A DNA stretch of 64,000 bases from Acidimicrobiaceae bacterium (GTDB lineage: Bacteria > Actinomycetota > Acidimicrobiia > Acidimicrobiales > RAAP-2): assembly GCA_003167415.1 (NCBI GenBank), contig PMTF01000007.1:1-64000 (forward strand), given 5' to 3'. Made by a program: the position numbers and the translations under genes. Numbering within the stretch: position 1 is the first letter of the stretch; the number at the start of each line of letters is the position of its first letter. This document shows positions 16,763 to 24,641 of this stretch, one piece after another. Below the pieces are notes generated by a model. That model did not search any database, was not told the DNA's origin, and saw nothing but the letters and a program-made list of their open reading frames with translations.

Positions 16763-17884
16763 GCACCCATCTCACCACCTAGGACGCATCGTCGGGGCTC
16801 ACGAGTGCTCCTCGCAGTTCTGATCCTCATTCTGGTGGGCGTGGTGGGGCTCTACGAGTGGCCCATTCACGAGTACGCCTTGACCCCGGGTGACGCGACG
16901 CCCGTGGCGCCGCTGGTGAAGATCAAGGGCGTCGCCAGCGAAACACACCACGGCACGATCATGCTCACCGATGTCTATCTGACGTCGTTGAACGGTTGGC
17001 AATGGGCGATCATGCACTTCGAAAGTCACGTGCAGTTCGTTGGCGCCGACGAGCTCGTCGAACCGGGCGTGCCCACTGATGAACTCCAAGCCCAGGGGTA
17101 TCTGGAAATGAGTGATTCCAAGCAGGCGGCCGAGGTCACGGCCTTTGACGCACTGGGTTGGAAGACGCCCTCGACGCCCACGGGCGCGATCGTCAACTCG
17201 GTCGTGTTGCCGTCGCCGGCTCGCGGCGCTGGAATCCAGGTGGCCGACGAAATCGTGGGGGTGAATTCCACGAGCGTCGACTCGGCCTGTTCACTCATCG
17301 TGGCGATGCATTCGATTCCCGCCGGCACCACGGTCCACCTCTCAATCAAACGGGCGCGGATCTCTTCGACCGGCGTCATCACCTACCGTTCGCCGTCGAC
17401 GGTGACGTTGAAAACCGCGAAGGCACCGGCGGGCATCGGTCCGTCGGGCTGTGCCGGGGTAGCGGGCGTCGGCACGTCCTATCTCGGGGTCTCGATCGAA
17501 GACGGGGCCACCTACCGGTTGCCCGCGCGGGTCAGCATCAACACGGCGAACATCGGCGGACCGTCGGCCGGGCTCGCGATGACGCTCACCTTGATCGACA
17601 AACTGAGTCGCCAGTCCATTTCGGGTGACCAGCCAATCGCCGCGACCGGCACGATTGACATCCACGGGAACGTCGGCGACGTGGGCGGCGTCGCCGAGAA
17701 AACCGTCGCGGTGCAACGCGCCGGGGCCAAGTATTTCTTCGTGCCCCAAGTCGAGGTCGCCAAGGCCAAAGGGGCGGCACAGCCGGGTCTCAAGATCATC
17801 GGCGTGACCACCCTCGCCCAGACGCTGCGTGACCTGCGCGCCCTCGGTGGCGTCGCTCCGAAACCCCTTACGCCGCCGCGTTAA
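16757..17884 (+). CDS. Membrane-anchored PDZ-Lon-like serine protease (YlbL/SdrC type)
   Basis: 375 residues: an N-terminal membrane anchor (VLLAVLILILVGVVGLYEW), a PDZ domain around residues 145-215 (GAIVNSVVLPSPARGAGIQV), and a C-terminal S16 Lon-type protease domain. The Lon dyad is visible: Ser in NIGGPSAGLAMTLTLID and Lys in GGVAEKTVAVQRAGA. The active site should face the outside of the membrane. The start is TTG at 16757, which places Arg-rich residues before the anchor; GTG 16805 is a poorer alternative. Unlike the degenerate HtrA-like gene nearby, this protease looks catalytically complete. Next comes the DivIVA-domain gene on the same strand. Confidence 0.88.
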   Translation: MHAPISPPRTHRRGSRVLLAVLILILVGVVGLYEWPIHEYALTPGDATPVAPLVKIKGVASETHHGTIMLTDVYLTSLNGWQWAIMHFESHVQFVGADELVEPGVPTDELQAQGYLEMSDSKQAAEVTAFDALGWKTPSTPTGAIVNSVVLPSPARGAGIQVADEIVGVNSTSVDSACSLIVAMHSIPAGTTVHLSIKRARISSTGVITYRSPSTVTLKTAKAPAGIGPSGCAGVAGVGTSYLGVSIEDGATYRLPARVSINTANIGGPSAGLAMTLTLIDKLSRQSISGDQPIAATGTIDIHGNVGDVGGVAEKTVAVQRAGAKYFFVPQVEVAKAKGAAQPGLKIIGVTTLAQTLRDLRALGGVAPKPLTPPR

Positions 17885-17909
17885 GCCATTTCCCCCAAGG
17901 CCGACGCCG

Positions 17910-17915
17910 TAGTCT
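17910..17915 (+). promoter_or_regulatory. -10 box before the divIVA-domain gene
   Basis: TAGTCT ends 7 bases before ATG 17923. A GGAGGG run lies between, too close to the ATG to be a normal ribosome site, so a leaderless start is the simpler reading. Confidence 0.4.
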
Positions 17916-17922
17916 GGAGGGA

Positions 17923-19611
17923 ATGGACGACCGCCGAATTATCTCAACCGCGCGCCAATCGTCAGCCGAGATTGCCCGAATGAACTTCACCACCGTGCGA
18001 AAAGGGGGCTACGACCCCAACGAAGTGCGTATTCAGCTGGAGTCGGTGGCGCGAGAGATGGGTCACCTCGAGGCCCGGATTCGAGAGCTCCAAGATCAGC
18101 TCAGTGAGGCCCAGCGCCGAGTCGCGAATCCCACGTTCGACGAGGCCACGCTGGCCGGGGCGCTGGGTGCCCAGAGTGCCGCGATCTTGCGCTCGGCCCA
18201 CGAAGAGGCCGGCCGGGTGACCGCCGAAGCCCAAGAGCGCAGCGCCCAGGTCTTCACCGAGAGCCAACAGCGAAGTTCGGCCCACTTGATCGAGGCCCAG
18301 GAGCGGGCCGCGGCTTTGATCTCCGAGGCCGAGAGCACGGCCGGTCAAATTGACCACGACGCCCGATTGGCCGCCGAACGACTCGTCGAGTCGGCGAAGG
18401 TGAACGGCGAAGCGCTGGTCGAAGGTGCCCGCGAGCAGGGTCGCGCCATTGTCGAGCAGTCCTACGACGCTCGCAAGGCGGTCCTCAACGACCTGGCCGT
18501 GAAACGCAAGGCCCTGCAGATCCAGATCGAGCAGTTGCGGGCGGCGCGCGACGTCCTCGCCACGTTCGTCACGTCGGTCCAAGACCAGGTCGAAGGCGTG
18601 CTCTCCGGCATCAACAACTCGGACGAAGTGGCGCGCAACGCGGCCCTCGAAGCCTTGCGACTGCGACCGAACGTGCCCGAGCCGACCGAGGAAGAGGTGC
18701 TGGCCAGCACACCACTTCGCCAAGTCGCCGAGCCGCAACTGCAAGAGGTGACCGATCTGCCAACCGAAGCGCGACCACGGGGACGCCGGGCACCGAAGGA
18801 CGACGCGATGAGCGTGACCGACATCACCGAGGTCTCGATGATCGACGACGACGACTCGGGAACTGATGTGGTCAACGAAATCTTCGCGCGGCTTCGCAAA
18901 GCGACGCTGGAAGAGCGCGGTGCCGCACCGGTGCCGAAACGGGCCGCTCCCGCGCCGGCCAAAGCGCCGACGGTGACGGGCGAACTGTTCGAACGCCGCG
19001 ACGCGGCGCTCGCGGGGTCCCTGGCGGCCCTGACGCGCAAAGTGAAGCGCGCTCTTCAAGACGACCAGAACATCATGCTCGAGCGGCTGCGTGACGTGAA
19101 GGCGATGATCACCACCGAGCTCGAAGACGAGCACGAACAACGAGCCCGCTACGCCGACGCGGCGATCGACGCCCTCACGAACGCCGCCGCCGCCGGAGTC
19201 CAGTTCGCGAGGGACGAAGCGGGCGTTGGTGGAGGAGCGGTGGAGAGCGCGGCCCTGAAGGACTGCGCGGCCGACCTGGCGGTGACGATCGTGCTGGCGT
19301 TGCGCAAGAGAATTCTCACTGACGGCAGTGGCGACGGCCCGGACCGTGCCAACGCCGCTTACAAGGAGTGGCGCGGCGCGCGCGTCGAACGTCTCTGCAC
19401 CGACGCCGCGCGACGGGCCTTCGAGATCGGCGTCGTGGCCGCCTCGCGGGGCCGCCACGTTCGATTCTTCGTCGCGCCGAATGATGCGCCGTGCGACGCG
19501 TGCGCGATGGACGCGGCGTCGGGGGAACGGCCGGCCGGTGAGAACTTCCCGAGTGGTTCGCCCTTCCCACCACTGCACGCCGGGTGCGCCTGCGCCGTTA
19601 TTCCTATTTGA
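17923..19611 (+). CDS. DivIVA-domain coiled-coil protein with a C-terminal MuF-like domain
   Basis: 562 residues in three parts. The N-terminus (about 15-70; NFTTVRKGGYDPNEVRIQLE) is a DivIVA/GpsB lipid-binding domain as found in Wag31. Residues 80-260 form a long Ala/Glu/Gln-rich coiled coil. After a low-complexity linker with two acidic clusters, the C-terminal 200 residues are helical and end with Cys524-x2-Cys527 and His552-x2-Cys555-x-Cys557 (CDACAMDAASGE ... PPLHAGCACAVIP). That ending is typical of phage head-morphogenesis (Mu F/SPP1 gp7-like) domains. A role in polar growth or division is inferred from the N-terminus; the meaning of the phage-like tail is unknown. Follows the Lon-like gene by 38 bases. 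Confidence 0.75.
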   Translation: MDDRRIISTARQSSAEIARMNFTTVRKGGYDPNEVRIQLESVAREMGHLEARIRELQDQLSEAQRRVANPTFDEATLAGALGAQSAAILRSAHEEAGRVTAEAQERSAQVFTESQQRSSAHLIEAQERAAALISEAESTAGQIDHDARLAAERLVESAKVNGEALVEGAREQGRAIVEQSYDARKAVLNDLAVKRKALQIQIEQLRAARDVLATFVTSVQDQVEGVLSGINNSDEVARNAALEALRLRPNVPEPTEEEVLASTPLRQVAEPQLQEVTDLPTEARPRGRRAPKDDAMSVTDITEVSMIDDDDSGTDVVNEIFARLRKATLEERGAAPVPKRAAPAPAKAPTVTGELFERRDAALAGSLAALTRKVKRALQDDQNIMLERLRDVKAMITTELEDEHEQRARYADAAIDALTNAAAAGVQFARDEAGVGGGAVESAALKDCAADLAVTIVLALRKRILTDGSGDGPDRANAAYKEWRGARVERLCTDAARRAFEIGVVAASRGRHVRFFVAPNDAPCDACAMDAASGERPAGENFPSGSPFPPLHAGCACAVIPI

Positions 19612-19620
19612 AAAACGACC

Positions 19621-19626
19621 TAGGCT
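19621..19626 (+). promoter_or_regulatory. -10 box of a leaderless UPF0182 promoter
   Basis: TAGGCT ends 6 bases before GTG 19633; there is no Shine-Dalgarno sequence in the 21 bases between the two genes. Confidence 0.5.
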
Positions 19627-19632
19627 CGTTGC

Positions 19633-22527
19633 GTGCGTAGTCCGACTGATATCCCGCCACGTGCGCGCCGGCTCGGTCGGTTCTCTCGAAGATTCTGGTT
19701 CGGACTGGCCTTCGTCGTCATCCTCATCGGGTTCCTGTCGCTGCGTAATCTCGCGGTGCTCTGGACCGACCAAATGTGGTTCTCTTCGGTCGGTCTCGGC
19801 AAGGTCTTCTCGACGCTGCTGATGGTGAAGGTGGGGCTCGGCCTGACCTTCGGCGCGATCTTCTTCTTCATCATGTGGGGCAACTTGCTCCTGACGGACC
19901 GTTTCGGCGCGCGCGACCTCTCCTTTGACCCCGAAGACGAGATCGTTCGCCGATTCCAGAACGTGGTTCGCCCCTACGCCAAGCGCATCTACGCGGCGAT
20001 CGCACTGGTGATGGGCTTGATCGCCGGACTGGACGCCACCGGCCAGTGGAACAAGTACCTCCTCTTCGCTAACAGCCAGCCTTTCCACGCCAAAGACGCC
20101 CTCTTCCACAAGGACTTGAGTTTCTACGTCTTCACGCTGCCCTTCGTCTCCTTCGTCGTGACCTGGCTGTTGGTGGCGCTGATCGTCGCGTTGATCGTCA
20201 CCACGGGTTTCCACTACCTCAATGGCGGCATCCGCGCCACCAGAGTGACGCCGCGCGTCTCGCCACGGGTGAAGGCCCACCTGTCGGTCATCGGTGCCGG
20301 CATCGCGCTCATGAAAGCGGCCGGCTACGTCATCGCCAAATGGGAGTTGGTCAATTCCACCAACGCTTTCGTGCAAGGCGCGGGGTACACCGACGTGCAC
20401 GCCCGGATGCCCGCGTTGACGATCCTGTTCTTCCTCTCCATGGCCGCGGCGTTGATCCTGCTCGCCAACGTGCGCATGCGCGGATGGTCGCTGCCGGCGG
20501 TGGCGGTCGGACTATGGCTCTTCGTCGCGCTGGTCATCGGGGTGCTCTACCCGACGATCCTCCAGGCGCTGAAGGTGAGCCCGAACCAGGACACGCTCGA
20601 GGCGCCCTACATCCAGCGCAACATCGAAGCGACGCGCGCCGCGTTCGGACTCAACAAGGTGCAATACACCAACTTCGCCGGTTCCACCACAATTTCGAAG
20701 GCCACGCTGACAGTCGATACGGCCACCCTGGACAACATTCGTCTTTGGGACCCCGCGTCGGACATCGCGCTGGCCACCGTCACCCGGCGCCAATCAATTC
20801 ACGCCTACTACACGTTCACCACGCTCGGCGTGGACCGTTATTTCATCAACGGAAAACTGACGCCGGTCTTGATCGGCGCCCGTCAACTCAACACGGCGAG
20901 TCTGCCATCGCAATCGTGGGTCAACGAGCACCTGCAGTACACGCACGGGATCGGCGCGGCGGTCCTGGCGGCCAACGCCGTGGATTACACGACGGGCAAT
21001 CCCGACTTCGTCGTCTCGAACGTGCCGCCCGAATCGACCAACGGGATGCCCGTGCTGACCCAGCCGGACATCTACTTCGGCATTAAGGATCCCGGTTGGG
21101 TCGTCGCCGATACCAAGCAGCCCGAGCTCGACTACCAGGTGAACTCCGGTGTCAACGCCGGCCAGCCGGTGGAGACCCACTACGACAGCACCGGTGGCGT
21201 GCCGGTCGGCAGCATCTTCAGTCGCATGGCCCTGGCGCTTCGCCTCGGCGACTTCAACTTCTTGATATCGAACCAGATCTCGTCGAAGAGTCGCGTCCTC
21301 TTCGTGCGCGACGTCCAGCAGATGGCCCAAAAGGCCGCCCCGTTCCTCACCTTCGACTCGCAGCCCTACGCCGTGATCGCCAACGGCGAGGTGCAGTACG
21401 TGCTTGACGGCTACACCACCACCGATCAGTACCCCTACAGCGAGAACGCGTCCAACCTCAACGTGAATCAGGGCGGTCTTCCCTTCAGCTTCAACTACGT
21501 TCGCAACGCCGTCAAGGTCGTTGTCAACGCCTACACCGGTGCCATGACCTTCTACGCCAACGACCCGAACGACCCGATACTCCGGGCCTACCGCGCGGCA
21601 TTCCCGTCGATGTTCCACCCGATGAGCCAGATGCCCGAAGCGATTCGCTCACACTTGCGCTATCCCGCAAACCTCTTCTCGGTCCAGGCCGCGACACTGG
21701 GCAAGTACCACATCTCGACGGCGAGCGCCTTCTTCTCGGCGTCGGACCGCTGGGAGATCTCGCCGACCACCGGTTCGGGCTCGCCAAAGCAGTCGCTGGC
21801 ACTTACCCAGGTCACGAACAACGCGGGCAACGTCGTGTCGTCGTCCCTCGCACCGATGAGCCCGACCTATCAAGTTGGTTCATTACCGGAGGCGAATCAC
21901 CAACAGCTTCTCGAGAACATCGCCTTCGTGCCGGCCGGTAACTCTTTGACCGTCCAGGGCCTCACGGCCTTCATGGTCGCGACGAGCGATCCTTCGGATT
22001 ACGGTCAACTCCACGTGTACGTGACGCCCCGCGGACAGTCGGTGACCGGCCCGGTGCAGGCCGATTCAGAGATCCAGCAGAACTCCGCGGCGTCCAAGAT
22101 CATCTCGCTACTCAACCAGAACGGTTCGCAAGTGCTTTTCGGCAACAACCTCATGGTGCCTCTGGATCAGAGCGTGCTCTATATCCGCCCTCTTTACCTG
22201 ACCAGCACGTCGAACCCGCTGCCGCAGTTGAAATACGTCATTGCCGTGTTCAACCAGGACGTGGCGATTGAACCGACGCTCTCCGAAGCACTCTCCCAGG
22301 TCTTTGGCGCCAACTTCTCGGGTGGAGGGAGCCCGCCGGTCAAGACCGGGGGCGGTGGCTCAACGAAGGCCGGAAAAGCAGCCACGGTCTATCTGAAACA
22401 GGCGGCCACGGACTGGCAAATGGGCCAAACGGATCTCAAGAATGGCGACCTCGGCGGCTACCAGTCCGAAGTGAACGCAATGGAACAACAGCTCCAATTA
22501 GCCCAGAGCGCCTTGACCAAGAAGTAG
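19633..22527 (+). CDS. UPF0182 family large membrane protein
   Basis: 964 residues. The first 330 residues hold about seven membrane helices (for example WFGLAFVVILIGFLSL, FVSFVVTWLLVALIVALIV, GLWLFVALVIGVLYP). The rest is a large domain predicted outside the membrane, with family stretches YIQRNIEATRAAFGL, IHAYYTFTTLGVDRYFING, YTHGIGAAVLAANAV and ANLFSVQAATLGKYHI. The C-terminus has a Gly-rich linker and a helical tail. UPF0182 (COG1615) is widespread in actinobacteria; its function is unknown. Length is normal for the family. A fibronectin III remnant follows in the same frame directly after the TAG stop. Confidence 0.92.
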   Translation: MRSPTDIPPRARRLGRFSRRFWFGLAFVVILIGFLSLRNLAVLWTDQMWFSSVGLGKVFSTLLMVKVGLGLTFGAIFFFIMWGNLLLTDRFGARDLSFDPEDEIVRRFQNVVRPYAKRIYAAIALVMGLIAGLDATGQWNKYLLFANSQPFHAKDALFHKDLSFYVFTLPFVSFVVTWLLVALIVALIVTTGFHYLNGGIRATRVTPRVSPRVKAHLSVIGAGIALMKAAGYVIAKWELVNSTNAFVQGAGYTDVHARMPALTILFFLSMAAALILLANVRMRGWSLPAVAVGLWLFVALVIGVLYPTILQALKVSPNQDTLEAPYIQRNIEATRAAFGLNKVQYTNFAGSTTISKATLTVDTATLDNIRLWDPASDIALATVTRRQSIHAYYTFTTLGVDRYFINGKLTPVLIGARQLNTASLPSQSWVNEHLQYTHGIGAAVLAANAVDYTTGNPDFVVSNVPPESTNGMPVLTQPDIYFGIKDPGWVVADTKQPELDYQVNSGVNAGQPVETHYDSTGGVPVGSIFSRMALALRLGDFNFLISNQISSKSRVLFVRDVQQMAQKAAPFLTFDSQPYAVIANGEVQYVLDGYTTTDQYPYSENASNLNVNQGGLPFSFNYVRNAVKVVVNAYTGAMTFYANDPNDPILRAYRAAFPSMFHPMSQMPEAIRSHLRYPANLFSVQAATLGKYHISTASAFFSASDRWEISPTTGSGSPKQSLALTQVTNNAGNVVSSSLAPMSPTYQVGSLPEANHQQLLENIAFVPAGNSLTVQGLTAFMVATSDPSDYGQLHVYVTPRGQSVTGPVQADSEIQQNSAASKIISLLNQNGSQVLFGNNLMVPLDQSVLYIRPLYLTSTSNPLPQLKYVIAVFNQDVAIEPTLSEALSQVFGANFSGGGSPPVKTGGGGSTKAGKAATVYLKQAATDWQMGQTDLKNGDLGGYQSEVNAMEQQLQLAQSALTKK

Positions 22528-22563
22528 TTCGGCTTTCGCTGTTCCGTCGCTGCCAGGCGATAC

Positions 22564-22776
22564 CTCGAAAACGGCGGCAGCGCGATCACCGGCTACGACG
22601 ACTACGTCAGCACGAACGCGTCGGCGGTACTGACGAGCTCGCCGACGTTGTTCACGGGAACCAGTGTCACGGTGAGTAGTCTGACCAACGCCACGCCGTA
22701 CTTCTTCGAAGTCCAGGCCGTCAACAGCGTGGGTAACTCTTCGGCGTCCATCCAACTCTCCGCGAGATCGAATTGA
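22564..22776 (+). pseudogene. Fibronectin type III domain remnant
   Basis: Translating from 22564 gives LENGGSAITGYDDYV, SSLTNATPYFFEVQAVN and SVGNSSASIQLSARSN before a TGA at 22774-22776. This is the second half of an FN3 domain of the kind found in secreted actinobacterial proteins. There is no start codon or ribosome site, and the first strands of the domain are missing. It is in the same frame as the UPF0182 gene and separated from it by the TAG stop plus 36 bases without another stop. It may be a decayed separate gene or a lost C-terminal extension. Bases 22777-22915 hold nothing further except a TATAGT box (22899-22904) 11 bases before the tRNA. Confidence 0.65.
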
Positions 22777-22915
22777 TGATGTCGTCCACTATCAACCAAA
22801 TGATTCCTGCGTAGGCCGCGTCGACGTCAGCAGCGACAGGTGTGGCGTGTCTGTCCGTCGTGGCAACCATGGCCATGATTGCGTTGATTTCCTCGCGATA
22901 TAGTGGACTCTGCAT

Positions 22916-22990
<75 letters not shown>

Positions 22991-22996
22991 GAAGAT

Positions 22997-23025
22997 CGAA
23001 GACCCAGGCTCCGCCTGGGTCTTCG
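22997..23025 (+). terminator. Terminator hairpin after tRNA-fMet
   Basis: A perfect 13-bp stem (CGAAGACCCAGGC and its complement) with a TCC loop starts 7 bases after the tRNA. The tail is not T-rich. It lies inside the island, so it would have arrived with it. Bases 23026-23214 hold no gene that I can support. Confidence 0.7.
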
Positions 23026-23214
23026 TACTGTCTGGGACGGATTGTGCCGAGCGATCAGCCGAAAGTGGCTCCCGTCGTCCGCATGGTTACGATGCGAGTT
23101 CGCTCACGAGTTGGATGGCAAATTAATCAACGGGCGTGGGGCCTACTTCGGGTAATCCACGGCTATCAAACTCGACGCCCAAGCCCTTTCGTAGTCCTCT
23201 AACTAATTTAGTTT

Positions 23215-23257
23215 GTTACTTGACTATGCCAAGTAACTGGTGTACTCTAGTCAAGTG
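23215..23257 (+). promoter_or_regulatory. padR promoter with overlapping palindromic operators
   Basis: TTGACT (23220-23225) and TACTCT (23243-23248) are 17 bases apart, a near-ideal housekeeping promoter, and the -10 box ends 6 bases before GTG 23255. Two inverted repeats overlap it: GTTACTTG/CAAGTAAC (23215-23222 and 23230-23237, 7-base spacer) covers the -35 box; ACTTGACTA/TAGTCAAGT (23219-23227 and 23249-23257) spans from the -35 box to the start codon. PadR proteins often repress their own operons through such sites, so autoregulation is likely. Confidence 0.75.
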
Positions 23258-23620
23258 ACTTCAACCCACGATCCGCAGCTCTTGAAGGGCGTCTTATCAT
23301 TGCTCCTCCTTCAGTTGCTCGCGCAACGCGAGTCGTACGGCTATGAACTCGTCCAGCGTCTCCACGAGATCGGCCTGTCCGATATCTCCGACGGCACGGT
23401 CTATCCAGCTCTGGCCCGGCTTGAACGCGAGTCCCGAGTGAGCGCTCGACTGGTCTCGTCACACTCGGGTCCGGCGCGCAAGTACTACCGACCCACCGAG
23501 GCCGGCTACGCAGCGCTCGCGGAGGGCGTTACCGGTTGGCTCGCTTTCATCGAGATTGCCAACCCGGTGCTGTCTCAACCGATCCCCAACCAACCCGCCC
23601 CACCTACAGAGGAAGTATGA
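23255..23620 (+). CDS. PadR-family transcriptional regulator
   Basis: About 121 residues. The PadR winged-helix signature is clear: LLKGVLSLLLLQLLAQ, ESYGYELVQRLHEIGL, SDGTVYPALARLERES and the wing SGPARKYYRPTEAGYAAL. The short C-terminal helix (LAFIEIANPVL) would serve dimerisation, followed by a Pro-rich tail. GTG 23255 is taken as the start because the -10 box lies 6 bases before it; an upstream in-frame GTG at 23240 falls between the -35 and -10 boxes and cannot be on the transcript. PadR regulators commonly sit next to ABC exporters that they control, as here; the ligand is unknown. Confidence 0.9.
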   Translation: MTSTHDPQLLKGVLSLLLLQLLAQRESYGYELVQRLHEIGLSDISDGTVYPALARLERESRVSARLVSSHSGPARKYYRPTEAGYAALAEGVTGWLAFIEIANPVLSQPIPNQPAPPTEEV

Positions 23621-23621
23621 G

Positions 23622-24185
23622 ATGACCGAAACTTTGACCTTGACTTTGAAAGACCGCATGCGAATCGAGCGTGCTGTATGGACCCTCGACAGCTATCTGC
23701 GAAATCTGCCACGAAAGTCTCGGATTGCTAAGCGGCGCGAACTGAGGGTCAACCTCCGAGCAGCGTCTGCCGACGTTGGTGCCCACGAAGCACTTCGGCG
23801 TTTGGGCAACCTTCGTACAATGGCCGCCGAATACGTAGTCGCCGAATACGGCGGACCGGGGCCTTCCTGGATCGTGACTACCTATTTCTTGATTGCGGCG
23901 TTCTACTTCATGTTCTGGTTGTCAAACGCTCGAATCGACGCCTTTAGGAGTGGCGCGATCGCGGCCAACCCGCACCTCACGGGCGTGTTCCACGTGACCG
24001 GCGTCGCATATGTTTTGACCAACGATACGCTGACCTTCGCTAACGGGAAAATGACCGAAATCGGCGGTACGTTGTTGCCACTCGTCTATGTGTGCATCTT
24101 CGCGTTAGCCGTGCTGGCAGGACGACTCTGGCGCGTCGTACCCGCATTGCGTCATCGGCGTTCGTTGGGCGTGAGCAATGGATGA
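23622..24185 (+). CDS. Membrane protein next to padR (HAAS-like N-terminal region)
   Basis: 187 residues, starting 1 base after the padR stop, so co-transcribed. Residues 1-75 are a soluble helical domain (IERAVWTLDSYLRNLPRKSR, EALRRLGNLRTMAAEYVVAE) like the small domain that accompanies PadR regulators in DUF1700/HAAS-type proteins. Two membrane segments follow, WIVTTYFLIAAFYFMFWL and LLPLVYVCIFALAVLAG, with a loop of about 70 residues between. It may sense or modulate the exporter; this is inferred from position only. Bases 24186-24460 after it hold no supported gene. Confidence 0.7.
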   Translation: MTETLTLTLKDRMRIERAVWTLDSYLRNLPRKSRIAKRRELRVNLRAASADVGAHEALRRLGNLRTMAAEYVVAEYGGPGPSWIVTTYFLIAAFYFMFWLSNARIDAFRSGAIAANPHLTGVFHVTGVAYVLTNDTLTFANGKMTEIGGTLLPLVYVCIFALAVLAGRLWRVVPALRHRRSLGVSNG

Positions 24186-24460
24186 CTCGAGAGAGTCTTG
24201 CGCCGCTGTTTCATGGTGACTCATTCTTGATTTTGTCTGACATCGGTTCCTGCTCGGTATCGGGCAACGGGGACCGTCGACGTCACTCGAGGCAGTAACA
24301 CGGCGAGTTTTCCCGAACAGCACGATCGAGACGGTCAGGGGCTATTCCGCGAAGCCGGGCCGCGACTTCGTCACCGGTGTTGGCAACGTAGACGACGCTC
24401 TTTTCATCCCTGAATTAGCCGCGCATCACTGAACAGCTTTAGGAGTCTGGAGACATCGTT

Positions 24461-24610
24461 ATGAGAATCACTGTCATCGCTATCATCGTCGTTGCGGTCT
24501 TTACGCTTGGAATGAAGCTGCGCCGCGGCACGTTCTTCATCTGGAGTGGCAAGAACAATCCTGAGTACACACGGCCAGTTGGAAGAGATGGCGATGATGC
24601 CATCAAGTAA
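24461..24610 (+). CDS. Small membrane peptide of the island
   Basis: 49 residues: a single N-terminal hydrophobic helix (ITVIAIIVVAVFTLGMKL) followed by a short charged tail that ends in GRDGDDAIK. GGAG stands 8 bases before the ATG. It ends 31 bases before the ABC ATPase start on the same strand. Small one-helix proteins of this kind are often accessory subunits of transporters. No family is recognised; the ribosome site, position and hydrophobic pattern are the support. Confidence 0.5.
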   Translation: MRITVIAIIVVAVFTLGMKLRRGTFFIWSGKNNPEYTRPVGRDGDDAIK

Positions 24611-24641
24611 AGAAAGTACCGTCCCAGCACAAGGTGGCGAC

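Noticed and set aside
17962-20400. Very long open frame on the minus strand across the DivIVA and UPF0182 genes
   Set aside because: It is a GC-driven shadow: Arg/His/Gly-rich, without domain patterns, while the plus-strand frames match known families and have promoters.
23240-23254. GTG at 23240 as padR start
   Set aside because: It lies between the -35 and -10 boxes, so it would not be part of the transcript.
24181-24298. Short open frame after the island membrane-protein gene
   Set aside because: 38 codons without ribosome site or recognisable features.
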